Origin: JADFOI01 sp965218935
Lineage (GTDB): Bacteria; Acidobacteriota; UBA6911; RPQK01; JADFOI01
Reading direction: 5' to 3'
DNA: 64,000 nt
Assembly (NCBI GenBank): GCA_965218935.1
Contig: CBDCMH010000002.1
Coordinates: 186,001-250,000, forward strand
Shown: positions 49,539-58,661 of the stretch, in pieces
How the letters are laid out: every line of letters begins with the position of its first letter
Numbering within the stretch: the first letter of the stretch is position 1
Position numbers and translations under genes: made by a program
Notes under the pieces: model-generated
Seen by the model: the letters and a program-made list of their open reading frames with translations, nothing else
What the model was told of the DNA's origin: nothing
Databases searched by the model: none

Positions 49539-51248
49539 ATGAAAAGGATTGTCCGAATCGCATCGCTGGGTCTTCTTTTCTGCGCCCTATCCTGCAGCCC
49601 CTCTTCTCCTCCCGGTGATTCCCCCTTCGATTCAGCCCAACGGGTCATCGAGGTGGAGGCTCGGGCGGACCGCGGGAGGAGCGAAGAGCACAACCTGGAA
49701 TTCGAGGCCAGGTGGAACGAGCTCTATACCACTCCTCACGATAACGGCGACACCCTGGTCATCGGCACTGCAGGCGATGCGGATTCCCTAAACGACCTCA
49801 CTTCGACGGCCATCTCGGGCTCGGACATCATCGGTCTCTTGTTCTTGTCTCTGACGCGTACCAATCCAGATTTCTCCCACGCTCCCTCGCTTGCCCAGTC
49901 GTGGGAATTCTCAGAGGACCATCTGGAACTCACCTTTCACTTGCGGGACGACGTCTTTTGGCACGATGGGGTCAAGACCACCGCTCACGACGTGAAATTC
50001 ACCTTCGAGAAACAACGCGATCCCAACATCGGCTATCCTGCTGTCAAGTGGAAACAGTTCATCAAGGAGTGCGTGGTGCTGGACGATCACACCGTCAGGT
50101 TCGTCTTTGAGCGCATCTACCCCTACCAGTTGATGGATGCTGTCGTCGGATCTATCCTGCCCAAGCATATTCTGGAAAAGGTATCCGACGAGGAGATGGT
50201 CAGCACCGATTTTAACCGCAATCCGGTAGGCAACGGACCTTACCGTTTCAAGGAGTGGAAGGCACAGCAGTATATCGAGGTGGAGGCCAATGAGAACTAC
50301 TTTGCCGGTCGCCCGCCGCTGGACCGGATCATCTTCAAGGTGGTTCCCGACCAGGAGAATCTGGTCCTCCAGCTCAAGAACGGTGAGATCGACTTCATGG
50401 ATGGGGTACCGCCCCGCTTTTTCGAGGAACTCTCACGGCAGGAAGATCTTGTAGCATACATCGCTCCCAGCCGTGCCTATACCTACCTGGCCTGGAACCT
50501 GCGCAACCCCATTTTCCAGAGCAAGAAGGTTCGCCAGGCTCTGACCATGGCCATCAACCGCCAGGAGATCATCGACTCCCTCCTCCTGGAGTTCGGTCGA
50601 ATCCCCAGAGGTCCTGTGCTGCCCATCATCTGGGCCCACAACCCGAATTTGCCCGACTTTCCTTACGACCCAGAGAAGGCCCGGCAGTACCTGGCAAAAG
50701 AAGGGTGGACAGACAACGATGGGGACGGCTGGCTGGACAAAGACGGCAAACGTTTTTCCTTTACTGTAAAGACCAACAAAGGCAACCAGATCCGCGAGGA
50801 TATCCTGATCCTGTTGCAGGACATGTTCAAGGAAGTGGGGATCGAGGTGAGGCCGAACATCCTGGAGTGGACCGTCTTCATCGATGATATGGACAAAAAG
50901 GACTTTGAAGCGGCCGTGGCTGGTTGGAGTGTGGGCCTAAAAATGGATATGACGGTTATCTGGCATTCGAATTCCATCAACGATAGGTTCAACTTCGTCT
51001 CCTATTCCAACCCGGAGTTTGACCAACTCAACGACGACGCCATCTTCGAGATGGATCAGGAGAAGGCCAGGGAGATGTGGTGGCGGGCCCAGGAGATGAT
51101 TGCTGAGGATCAACCCTACACTTTTCTCTATAGCCCCAAGGGCATTAATTTCGTGCACAGGCGATTCCAGAACGTCCAGATGGAAACGGTGGGGTGGAAT
51201 TACAATCTGGAGCAATGGTGGGTTCCCACGGACCAGCAAAAGTATTGA
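49539..51248 (+). CDS. Peptide ABC transporter substrate-binding lipoprotein (SBP family 5)
   Basis: 569 residues. A lipoprotein signal ends in CALSC (lipid-modified Cys19). The SBP_bac_5 body is typical: SGSDIIGLLFLSLTR, LAQSWEFSEDHLELTFHLRDDVFWHDGVKTTAHDVKFTFE near 130-165, NPVGNGPYRFKEW near 228 and RQALTMAINRQEI near 332. It captures peptides, or possibly other oligomers, in the periplasm and passes them to the permeases that follow. First gene of a five-gene plus-strand operon. A second helical N-terminal segment (about 40-60) separates the lipid anchor from the body. Confidence 0.92.
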   Translation: MKRIVRIASLGLLFCALSCSPSSPPGDSPFDSAQRVIEVEARADRGRSEEHNLEFEARWNELYTTPHDNGDTLVIGTAGDADSLNDLTSTAISGSDIIGLLFLSLTRTNPDFSHAPSLAQSWEFSEDHLELTFHLRDDVFWHDGVKTTAHDVKFTFEKQRDPNIGYPAVKWKQFIKECVVLDDHTVRFVFERIYPYQLMDAVVGSILPKHILEKVSDEEMVSTDFNRNPVGNGPYRFKEWKAQQYIEVEANENYFAGRPPLDRIIFKVVPDQENLVLQLKNGEIDFMDGVPPRFFEELSRQEDLVAYIAPSRAYTYLAWNLRNPIFQSKKVRQALTMAINRQEIIDSLLLEFGRIPRGPVLPIIWAHNPNLPDFPYDPEKARQYLAKEGWTDNDGDGWLDKDGKRFSFTVKTNKGNQIREDILILLQDMFKEVGIEVRPNILEWTVFIDDMDKKDFEAAVAGWSVGLKMDMTVIWHSNSINDRFNFVSYSNPEFDQLNDDAIFEMDQEKAREMWWRAQEMIAEDQPYTFLYSPKGINFVHRRFQNVQMETVGWNYNLEQWWVPTDQQKY

Positions 51249-51280
51249 TCTCCTTCACCCCGGAGCCAGCACAGCGCTGA

Positions 51281-52261
51281 ATGCACACCTATATCATTCG
51301 CCGTATCCTGATCTCCATCCCTCTGCTCTTTGGCCTGCTGACGATCAACTTTTTTCTCATCCACGCCGCGCCGGGAGATCCCACAGACATCTTCTACAAT
51401 CCCGACATGGATCCGGAGGCCCGCGAGAATATCAGGCGCGTCTACGGCCTGGATCAACCCTTGGGAATTCAGTATGTCCGGTATATCCAGGGTGTCGCGC
51501 TCAACTTGGAATTCGGTTACTCCATCGCCAAAAAGCGACCCGTCAAAGACGAAATCCTGGAGGCTCTCCCCAATACCATTCAACTCTCTGCCCTGGCCCT
51601 ATTCCTTGAGCTCAGTCTGGGCATTGGCATCGGCATCCTGGCAGCGGTGAAACAGCAATCGACCTTCGACAACGCCACCCGGGTCACGGCATTGACCTTT
51701 TATTCCATGCCCTCCTTTTACCTGGGACTGGTGTTGTTGTTTCTCTTTGCCGGAGGGGTTTCTGCCACCCACTGGCTTCCAGCCTCCGGAATGGTGGATA
51801 TTGTGCGCCATGAATCGATGAGTACGCTGGGACGTCTGGGGGACCGAGTGGTGCACATCCTCCTGCCCAGCCTGACGCTGGGCATCGGCGCGGCCGCCGG
51901 GATCTCCCGTTACATGCGGGGAGAGCTGCTGGAGGTCATCCGCCAGGACTATATGCGCACGGCCCAGGCCAAGGGTTTAACCGAGAGGGTGGTCGTTTTC
52001 AAGCACGGTCTGCGCAACGCCCTGATGCCCATCATCACCATCATGGGACTGAGTCTGCCTTTTCTCTTCAGCGGAGCGGTGATCGTGGAGCAGGTCTTTG
52101 CCTGGCCGGGGATGGGTCGTGTGGCGGTGGATGCAGCATTTCAGCGTGACTATGCCATGTTTCTGGCCGTCAACCTGATCTTCGGTACCCTTGTGGTGCT
52201 GGGCAACTTAGTGGCGGACATCCTGTATGCCATTGTGGATCCGCGAGTGAGGCTTTCCTGA
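51281..52261 (+). CDS. dppB: Peptide ABC transporter permease (DppB/OppB type)
   Basis: 326 residues, six membrane helices. The first, YIIRRILISIPLLFGLLTINFFL, is the classic DppB start. It is followed by an AP-G-DP segment typical of the family and the cytoplasmic EAA-type loop DYMRTAQAKGLTERVVVFKHGLRNALMP near 225-252, which contacts the ATPases. It forms the translocation channel with the next permease. It starts 33 bases after the binding-protein gene and is followed by dppC after two bases. Confidence 0.92.
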   Translation: MHTYIIRRILISIPLLFGLLTINFFLIHAAPGDPTDIFYNPDMDPEARENIRRVYGLDQPLGIQYVRYIQGVALNLEFGYSIAKKRPVKDEILEALPNTIQLSALALFLELSLGIGIGILAAVKQQSTFDNATRVTALTFYSMPSFYLGLVLLFLFAGGVSATHWLPASGMVDIVRHESMSTLGRLGDRVVHILLPSLTLGIGAAAGISRYMRGELLEVIRQDYMRTAQAKGLTERVVVFKHGLRNALMPIITIMGLSLPFLFSGAVIVEQVFAWPGMGRVAVDAAFQRDYAMFLAVNLIFGTLVVLGNLVADILYAIVDPRVRLS

Positions 52262-52263
52262 TC

Positions 52264-53418
52264 ATGCCACTCTCTTACTGGTTTCCAGGATGGGGTCATT
52301 GGCGTTTGGGCCGACCTGTTCAGGGGGCAATAATTCTGGGATTGTTCGGCTTCTTCCTTGGCGTTTCCGGGTGGCACGCGGGCACTTTGCGGGAATCGCT
52401 GGCCCACACCGTCCAGAAGCTTTCCGGAGCCAGCCTCCCCTACACCCTGCGAGACCTGGATTTTCTGGTCAGCACCCTCTTTGTCCTGGGAATGCTGGTG
52501 GCCCTGGTGCTCTACTCGGGCCTTTCCTGTCGACGGTTGCAGAAAGCCCACCACCTTGCCCAACTGCCGGAGCGCCAGTGGTCAATCGTCCAGCGGCAAT
52601 TCCAGAAGAACCGGCTGGCTGTGGCAGGGGCCCTCATCATTCTGGCACTCTATCTGGTGGCCTTTCTTTGCCCCTTTCTCGCACCCTATGATCCGGCCGA
52701 ACAGGGAGACCGCGTGCAGGAACGCTTGCTTCCCCCTTCCGCTGAACACCTGCTGGGGACCGATCGGTTTGCTCGCGACGTGTTCAGCCGTATCATTTAT
52801 GGCTCGCGAATTTCCCTGCTGGTGGGCTTTCTGGCCATGGGGCTGGCGGTGACCCTGGGAACCGTCGTGGGGGCGGTCGCTGGATACTACGGCGGCTGGG
52901 TGGATAGCATCATCATGCGCTTCGTGGACATGATGCTCTCCTTTCCCACCCTCATCCTGATCATTACCGTGATCGCACTGTGGCGTAACCAGTCCATCTG
53001 GATCATCATTACCGTTATTGGGCTCATGTCCTGGATGGGCGTCGCCAGGCTGGTACGCGGGCAGTTTATGGCCCTCAAGGAGCGCGAATTCTTTCTGGCG
53101 GCGCGTGCCCTGGGAGCAGGAACGGGACGGTTGATCTTCCGACATCTGCTGCCCAATTCGCTGACACCCATCATCATATCGGCGACGCTGCGAGTCGGGA
53201 ATACCATCCTGCTGGAGGCATCGCTGAGTTATCTGGGCCTGGGGGTTCAACCTCCAACTCCCAGTTGGGGAAATATCGTGTACGATACCAAGGGAAATCT
53301 GTTCACCGAGTGGTGGATGCCTCTGGCTGCGGGAATGGCTATCGTGGTCACGGTGGTGGGGTACAACCTGCTGGGCGATGGTCTGCGAGACGCCCTGGAC
53401 CCGAGGCTGAGAGAGTAA
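52264..53418 (+). CDS. dppC: Peptide ABC transporter permease (DppC/OppC type) with extra N-terminal membrane helices
   Basis: 384 residues, about 80-90 longer than usual DppC. The normal family part starts near residue 95 (VQRQFQKNRLAVAGALIILALYLVAFL) and has GTDRFARDVFSRIIYGSRISL near 160 and the EAA loop EFFLAARALGAGTGRLIFRHLLPNS near 280-305. The extension carries two more hydrophobic segments (about 17-37 and 70-88) and begins FPGWGHWRLGRPVQGA, which resembles small tandem-helix (DUF6677/TM2-like) membrane proteins. This could be a fused small membrane protein. Confidence 0.88.
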   Translation: MPLSYWFPGWGHWRLGRPVQGAIILGLFGFFLGVSGWHAGTLRESLAHTVQKLSGASLPYTLRDLDFLVSTLFVLGMLVALVLYSGLSCRRLQKAHHLAQLPERQWSIVQRQFQKNRLAVAGALIILALYLVAFLCPFLAPYDPAEQGDRVQERLLPPSAEHLLGTDRFARDVFSRIIYGSRISLLVGFLAMGLAVTLGTVVGAVAGYYGGWVDSIIMRFVDMMLSFPTLILIITVIALWRNQSIWIIITVIGLMSWMGVARLVRGQFMALKEREFFLAARALGAGTGRLIFRHLLPNSLTPIIISATLRVGNTILLEASLSYLGLGVQPPTPSWGNIVYDTKGNLFTEWWMPLAAGMAIVVTVVGYNLLGDGLRDALDPRLRE

Positions 53419-53454
53419 GAAAAGCACTTGAAGGAATCTGCCGGAACCGCATCC

Positions 53455-54474
53455 ATGACCCAGGTCAGCAAAGCGGGCTCTCCTCAAATGGAAGTCCGCA
53501 ACCTCAAGACCTATTTCTATACCGAGGACGGTGTGGTCCCCGCCGTGGACGGTCTCAGTTACGGTCTGGCCAAAGGTGAAACTCTGGGTCTGGTGGGCGA
53601 GAGCGGATGCGGGAAATCTGTTTCCGCCCTGTCGGTCATGCGTCTGATCGCCTCGCCTGGCAAGATCGTGGAAGGCGAAATCCTGCTGGACGGGCTGAAT
53701 CTCCTTCAATGCTCGGAGCCGGAGATGCGTGAGGTGCGTGGCAACCGCATCTCCATGATCTTTCAGGAACCCATGACCTCTCTCAATCCGGTATTCACCA
53801 TAGGCAATCAAGTCATGGAGGCGATCCGTGTTCATCAGGACGTCTCCCGGAACGAAGCGCGTGACCGCACCATCGCCATGCTCCGTAAGGTCAAGATCTC
53901 AGCCGCCGAGACCCGAGTCGACGAATACCCCCATCAGATGTCCGGAGGCATGCGTCAGAGAGTCATGATCGCCATGGCTTTAGCCTGTAATCCTGAGGTG
54001 TTGATTGCCGATGAACCCACCACCGCACTGGATGTAACCATCCAGGCCCAGATCATGGAGCTTCTGGCCGAACTGCAAAGCGACTTTCATATGTCTATTC
54101 TGCTGATCACTCACAACCTGGGGTTGGTGGCGGAGGTTTCGGACCAGATCGCTGTGATGTATGCCTCAAAGGTCGTCGAACACACCAGCACAGCCGAGCT
54201 CTTCGCTTCCCCTCTTCACCCCTACACCCACGGCCTGTTGACCTCGGTTCCTACTCTGGGCATGTCCAAGGAGCAGCAGCTGAACGTCATCCCCGGCCAG
54301 GTTCCCAATCCTCTTCACTTTCCCACCGGGTGCAGGTTTCATCCCCGCTGTCCCGTTGCCGAGCAGCGATGCAACGAAGAGGAACCGCTACTTCGTGAGG
54401 TCAAGCCTGGACACTGGGCAGCCTGCCACTTTATCGAAAACGGGAAATCCCCCATGAAGGAGGCCAATCGGTGA
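53455..54474 (+). CDS. dppD: Peptide ABC transporter ATP-binding protein (DppD/OppD type)
   Basis: About 339 residues; ATG at 53455 preferred, but a TTG at 53428 or ATG at 53488 are possible. Walker A GESGCGKS, signature SGGMRQRV and Walker B LIADEPTTALD appear in order. The C-terminal oligopeptide-transporter domain has HPYTHGLLTSVP and CRFHPRCPVAEQRC, whose cysteines bind a 4Fe-4S cluster in some DppD/OppD proteins. It hydrolyses ATP for peptide import together with the next subunit, whose GTG start overlaps the stop here (GTGA). Confidence 0.92.
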   Translation: MTQVSKAGSPQMEVRNLKTYFYTEDGVVPAVDGLSYGLAKGETLGLVGESGCGKSVSALSVMRLIASPGKIVEGEILLDGLNLLQCSEPEMREVRGNRISMIFQEPMTSLNPVFTIGNQVMEAIRVHQDVSRNEARDRTIAMLRKVKISAAETRVDEYPHQMSGGMRQRVMIAMALACNPEVLIADEPTTALDVTIQAQIMELLAELQSDFHMSILLITHNLGLVAEVSDQIAVMYASKVVEHTSTAELFASPLHPYTHGLLTSVPTLGMSKEQQLNVIPGQVPNPLHFPTGCRFHPRCPVAEQRCNEEEPLLREVKPGHWAACHFIENGKSPMKEANR

Positions 54475-55493
54475 GCACCGAGGCGAGCGGTAACAGCGAA
54501 AGCCTCTTACGAGTGGACCACCTCAAGAACTACTTCGCCGTTCGCCAGGGAGTCCTCTCCCGCGTGGCTGCTTATGTTAAAGCCGTCGATGATATTTCCT
54601 TTGAAATCGGCGTGGGTGAGACCCTGGGGTTGGTGGGGGAAAGCGGCTGTGGCAAAACCACCGTGGGCCACTCCGTTCTTCGCCTGATCCCTCCCACAGG
54701 GGGAACCGTGCTGTTTCAGGGGAAGGACCTGACAAGCCTGTCTGCCGCCCAACTGCGCGCCATGCGACAGGACATGCAGATCATTTTCCAGGACCCCTTC
54801 AGCTCCCTCAATCCGCGCATGACGGTGGGTGCTATCATCGGGGAAGCGCTGGCCATTCACGGCCGAGGCGACCGCAGGGAGCGGGCCGAGATCGTCCGTG
54901 ACACGATGCAAAAGTGCGGCCTGGATCCAGACTACATCAACCGATTTCCTCATGAGTTCTCCGGTGGACAAAGGCAGCGCATTGGCATCGCCCGGGCACT
55001 GGCCTTGAATCCCAAGTTCATCGTCTGCGACGAACCGGTGTCGGCTCTGGACGTATCCATCCAGTCCCAGATCATCAATCTGCTGGCGGAGCTCAAGGAA
55101 CGCTACAACCTGGCCTACCTCTTTATCGCTCACGATCTCTCGGTCGTCGAATACATCAGCGATCGAGTGGCGGTCATGTATCTGGGCAAGATCGTGGAGA
55201 TGGCGAACAGCAACGAACTCTATAGTAATCCCCTGCATCCCTATACTCAGGCTCTGCTCTCGGCCGTACCGGTGCCGGATCCGACCCGGCGAACACAACG
55301 GACCATCTTGCCTGGTGATGTTCCCTCCCCGCTGAATCCCCCTTCGGGCTGCCGCTTTCATCCCCGCTGTCCCCTGGCTATCGATATCTGCAAGAAGGTG
55401 GAGCCGCGGGAACTGGACGTCGAGGGACACAAGGTCTGGTGCCATGTGGTGGAGGAACAAATCACCGGGTCACGGCCTGAACTTTTAGAATGA
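54471..55493 (+). CDS. dppF: Peptide ABC transporter ATP-binding protein (DppF/OppF type)
   Basis: 340 residues, second ATPase of the importer. Walker A GESGCGKTT, Q-loop FQDPFSSLNPRM, signature SGGQRQRIGIARAL, Walker B IVCDEPVSALD and the C-terminal HPYTQALLSAVP and CRFHPRCPLAIDIC are all present. It is translationally coupled to dppD. As the full set of binding protein, two permeases and two ATPases is present, the importer is probably complete. The gene is followed after 33 bases by the DUF5916 gene. Confidence 0.93.
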   Translation: MSTEASGNSESLLRVDHLKNYFAVRQGVLSRVAAYVKAVDDISFEIGVGETLGLVGESGCGKTTVGHSVLRLIPPTGGTVLFQGKDLTSLSAAQLRAMRQDMQIIFQDPFSSLNPRMTVGAIIGEALAIHGRGDRRERAEIVRDTMQKCGLDPDYINRFPHEFSGGQRQRIGIARALALNPKFIVCDEPVSALDVSIQSQIINLLAELKERYNLAYLFIAHDLSVVEYISDRVAVMYLGKIVEMANSNELYSNPLHPYTQALLSAVPVPDPTRRTQRTILPGDVPSPLNPPSGCRFHPRCPLAIDICKKVEPRELDVEGHKVWCHVVEEQITGSRPELLE

Positions 55494-55526
55494 AACCGCA
55501 GAAATCTCCGATATACTAAGGGCTCG

Positions 55527-57695
55527 ATGGCTCACCGTAACTCGACCCATAAAGCACACCTGCTCTTGGGGATAGCCCTGCTCAGTTGCTGCTGCACACA
55601 GGGTATTTTGGGCGCCGCCGGGGAGAAAAACCTCACCGCGGTCTACATCAGCTCTCCAATGGTGATTGACGGAAACCTTGATGAGACGGAATGGAGCCTT
55701 GCACGACCAGCCAGGGATTTCACTCAGAGAGAGCCAAGAGACGGAGGACCGGCAACAGAGCGCACCGAGGTACGGCTTCTTTATGACGATGAGAACCTTT
55801 ACGTGGGAGTTTATTGCTTCGACTCAGCTGGGAAAGAGGGCCTCATTGTCCCCGATGTGAGGAGAGATTATAGGCCCGATCAAGGTGATCACTTCGCAAT
55901 GGTGCTGGATACTTTTGACGATAATCGTAATGGTTTTGTGTTTGCCACGAACCCGAGAGGAGCCGTGAGAGACGGCCAGGCTGGGGGAGACGGTATGGTT
56001 CACAACTTTGATTGGAATGCTATCTGGTACGTGAGAAGCAAAATCACAGAGTTGGGCTGGCAGGCTGAAATGGCGATCCCTTTCAAAACCTTGCGCTTCC
56101 GGGACAGCGAGCGTCAGGTTTGGGGAGTGAACTTTCTGCGGCGAATTAGGCGTAAGAACGAAGACACTTTCTGGGTATACGTTCCACGTCCTTACCGACT
56201 GACCCGGGTCTCAGTGGCAGGCCAACTGGATGGCATGAGCGGAATCCGTCAAGGGCGCAATCTTTATGTCAAGCCCTACCTCTCAACCCCCGTTGAGCGT
56301 CGCGAAGGGGATGATGTTGATTTCGTGCCCGAGGTGGGTTTTGACGTCAAATACGGACTCACTCCAGGCCTTACCCTGGATTTGACCGTGAATACAGACT
56401 TTGCCCAGGTTGAAGCGGATGAGCAACAAATCAATTTGACTCGATTCAGCCTTTTTTTTCCCGAAAAGCGGGAGTTCTTTCTGGAGAATTCCAGCATCTT
56501 CCAGTTTGGACGTCCGTTCAGAGGATTTCGCAACTCTAGCGCCCTCATTCCTTTCTTCAGCCGCAGGATCGGCATTGAAGATGGCCAGGTGGTGCCTATC
56601 CTGGGGGGCGTTCGTCTCAGCGGAACAACCGGCAGCTATCGCCTGGGCTTTCTCTCCATGCAGACGGATGACTTCGAAGAGACTCCTTCCACCAATTTTT
56701 CCGTAGCTCGGGTGCGCCGAGATATCTTCCTCAATTCAGACATCGGTGCCATGTTCATCAACAAACAGGTCAGCGGCGGCCAATTCAATCGAACCTACGG
56801 CGTCGATGCCAATTTGACCTTTCTCACCTATCTGGACATTTCTTCTTTTCTTCTGAGGACCGATACCTCAGGGGTCACCGGGGAGGATGCGGCTGCGGAC
56901 CTTAGCATCAGTTGGAACGACCGGCTGTTCGATATCCAGGCTGAGCATCTGTCCATCCAGGACAACTTCAATCCTGAAGTGGGTTTTGCGCCTCGCACCG
57001 GGATTCGAAAAAGTACCGGAGAGTTCACAGTAAAACCAAGACCTGGGGAGCAGATCCCCTGGATTCGGGAGTTTCGACCCTCAGTTTCGATAAACTATAT
57101 TACCAACCAGGAAAATCGTTTGGAGACTCGAAACACTGACCTAAATATCTCCATTTCATTTGAAGACACGGGTAACTTCTGGTTGACTCGCAAAGACAGA
57201 TTCGAGCGTCTGGAAGAACCCTTTGAGATCCGAGAGGGTCAAAACATTCCGGTCGGTGACTATCAATTTTCGGAATACGCTGGTGCCTATACTAGCAATA
57301 GGAGCCGCATGTTCAGCGGCAGTGTCACAGTGAGGAGGGCTGGCTTCTTTGATGGCGAGAAAGACTCCTATGTACTAGGGTTTGCTTTTAAACCCAATTA
57401 CCAGTTGGGAGCCGAGATCTCCTGGAGCTACGACGACATCGAGTTGCCTTCAGGGGACTTTACAACCAACCTGGTGACAACACGTCTGAGCTATTCCTTC
57501 ACCCCCTATATGTTTCTAAACGCGCTAATCCAGTACAACAATACCGTCCAGGAAATTGCCAGCAACATCCGTTTCAATATTACCTACAAGCCTCTCAGTG
57601 ATTTCTTCCTGGTCTACAACGAGAGGCGCAGCACCACCGGAGAAGTCAAAGAGAGGGCTCTAATCGGAAAACTGACTTACGTCTTTGACTTTTAA
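55527..57695 (+). CDS. DUF5916 outer-membrane protein with CBM9-like N-terminal domain
   Basis: 722 residues. A signal peptide, or possibly lipoprotein signal LLSCC, is followed at about 40-215 by a carbohydrate-binding-family-9-like domain (MVIDGNLDETEWSLA, RLLYDDENLYVGVYCFD). The C-terminal 450 residues have alternating strands ending in YVFDF, a typical outer-membrane barrel end; the DUF5916 motif is NFLRRIRRKNEDTFWVYVPRP. These proteins are widespread in Acidobacteriota, Gemmatimonadota and Bacteroidota. The ligand is unknown. TATACT just before the ATG may be a separate promoter, so co-transcription with the importer is uncertain. Confidence 0.85.
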   Translation: MAHRNSTHKAHLLLGIALLSCCCTQGILGAAGEKNLTAVYISSPMVIDGNLDETEWSLARPARDFTQREPRDGGPATERTEVRLLYDDENLYVGVYCFDSAGKEGLIVPDVRRDYRPDQGDHFAMVLDTFDDNRNGFVFATNPRGAVRDGQAGGDGMVHNFDWNAIWYVRSKITELGWQAEMAIPFKTLRFRDSERQVWGVNFLRRIRRKNEDTFWVYVPRPYRLTRVSVAGQLDGMSGIRQGRNLYVKPYLSTPVERREGDDVDFVPEVGFDVKYGLTPGLTLDLTVNTDFAQVEADEQQINLTRFSLFFPEKREFFLENSSIFQFGRPFRGFRNSSALIPFFSRRIGIEDGQVVPILGGVRLSGTTGSYRLGFLSMQTDDFEETPSTNFSVARVRRDIFLNSDIGAMFINKQVSGGQFNRTYGVDANLTFLTYLDISSFLLRTDTSGVTGEDAAADLSISWNDRLFDIQAEHLSIQDNFNPEVGFAPRTGIRKSTGEFTVKPRPGEQIPWIREFRPSVSINYITNQENRLETRNTDLNISISFEDTGNFWLTRKDRFERLEEPFEIREGQNIPVGDYQFSEYAGAYTSNRSRMFSGSVTVRRAGFFDGEKDSYVLGFAFKPNYQLGAEISWSYDDIELPSGDFTTNLVTTRLSYSFTPYMFLNALIQYNNTVQEIASNIRFNITYKPLSDFFLVYNERRSTTGEVKERALIGKLTYVFDF

Positions 57696-57997
57696 GATGG
57701 GCTCGCCTCGAGGGAAATTAGGGGAAATTAAGAAATTCAGGCTGAGGGCCAGCCTGGCGGGAGTGACCCTGATAGCCCTGCTTGATGGCGACTACCAATA
57801 CCATGCGACCTCCTCTCCTATCTCATCCGCCCAGCAGCTGGACGCCGGGAACTCCTGCCTTCTCAAGCGCCTCATGGAGCATCGCTGATCGCATACCGGT
57901 TTTGGAATAGGAATAATCGTGGGGCAAACGAGCTGGAGGCGTTCCTAACATAACGGGATCATTGCGGTGGTACACCCGTTCCACCGCCAGTACCGGT
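57696..57997. other. Spacer without convincing gene; GCGGTGG/CCACCGC hairpin
   Basis: The plus strand has an open frame of 67 codons (57685-57888) that overlaps the end of the DUF5916 gene and shows no family, so I do not call it. The start contains a tandem GGGAAATTAGGGGAAATTAA. A seven-base stem GCGGTGG/CCACCGC with a ten-base loop at 57964-57987 lies 10 bases after the stop of the minus-strand gene and could be its terminator, although it lacks a T-run. Confidence 0.5.
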
Positions 57998-58645
57998 CTA
58001 TTCGATCCAATCTATTTTTTCAACAATGGATCGTCGCCGTTGCTCTTCTTCCCAGGTCAGTGGCCCCATGTACCCGCTCACATCCCATCCTGTTGCCAAC
58101 CCCGCCGTATTCGGATTGGTGATCTGATGGGTGTCTCCCGGAGAAAGAATGGGCACCCCCTTGTCATCGCGGGGCAGGGCGTGTTCGGGATAGTTTCTGT
58201 AATAGACCTGGAAAACCCTTCGTCGCGTTCGCTGCAAAACCTGACGGAGTTTCTCACCCGTCTCCTGATCTGCGAACTTCTCGCCTGAGAAAACGGAATC
58301 AAAATAACTGGCTCGCTCCGATTCCTTCAACTGCAGAAAAGTTTTCCCCGAGAAAAGCTCTCCCGCTTGAAGGTTAAAGAGCAGCAGATCTTCATCGCTC
58401 ACTTGCAATTCCTTCAGCACCTCAGCTGTAATGTTGTAGGGTTCAAGCGTCTTGTAGCCCGGATCTCCTGGATCGGAGGGAATCAGGGTATCGCCCAGGG
58501 CAGCCACCACAGCGCTACGGTCTATCTCAGGAACGGCCGGGCCACTCTGACAAGCCTGCATACCAGCGAGGGCCGCAGCTGTTCCCGTCGCTCCTGAGCC
58601 CGTCTTCTTGAGAAAATCTCGCCTGGATACCTTTTTCTTTGACAT
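57998..58645 (-). CDS. Gluconate 2-dehydrogenase subunit 3-like protein (Tat-exported)
   Basis: 215 residues. The N-terminal twin-arginine signal is SRRDFLKKTG followed by an Ala-rich hydrophobic stretch. The remaining sequence matches the gluconate_2-dh3 family (VVAALGDTLIPSDPGDPG, FAD-partner region with YYRNYPEHALPRDDKG). This small subunit escorts and assists a GMC-type FAD dehydrogenase, often with a cytochrome c subunit. Transcribed 16 bases after the GMC gene, so the two make one periplasmic oxidoreductase. No cytochrome subunit is seen next to them. Confidence 0.85.
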   Translation of the reverse strand: MSKKKVSRRDFLKKTGSGATGTAAALAGMQACQSGPAVPEIDRSAVVAALGDTLIPSDPGDPGYKTLEPYNITAEVLKELQVSDEDLLLFNLQAGELFSGKTFLQLKESERASYFDSVFSGEKFADQETGEKLRQVLQRTRRRVFQVYYRNYPEHALPRDDKGVPILSPGDTHQITNPNTAGLATGWDVSGYMGPLTWEEEQRRRSIVEKIDWIE

Positions 58646-58661
58646 GATGACCCCTCTATTT

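Noticed and set aside
52582..53835. Minus-strand frame of 417 codons opposite dppC and dppD
   Set aside because: His/Gln/Asp-rich translation typical of antisense to a membrane protein; both sense genes are certain.
57685..57888. Small gene of 67 codons after the DUF5916 gene
   Set aside because: Overlaps the upstream gene, has no ribosome-binding site and no recognisable domain; possibly a decayed fragment.
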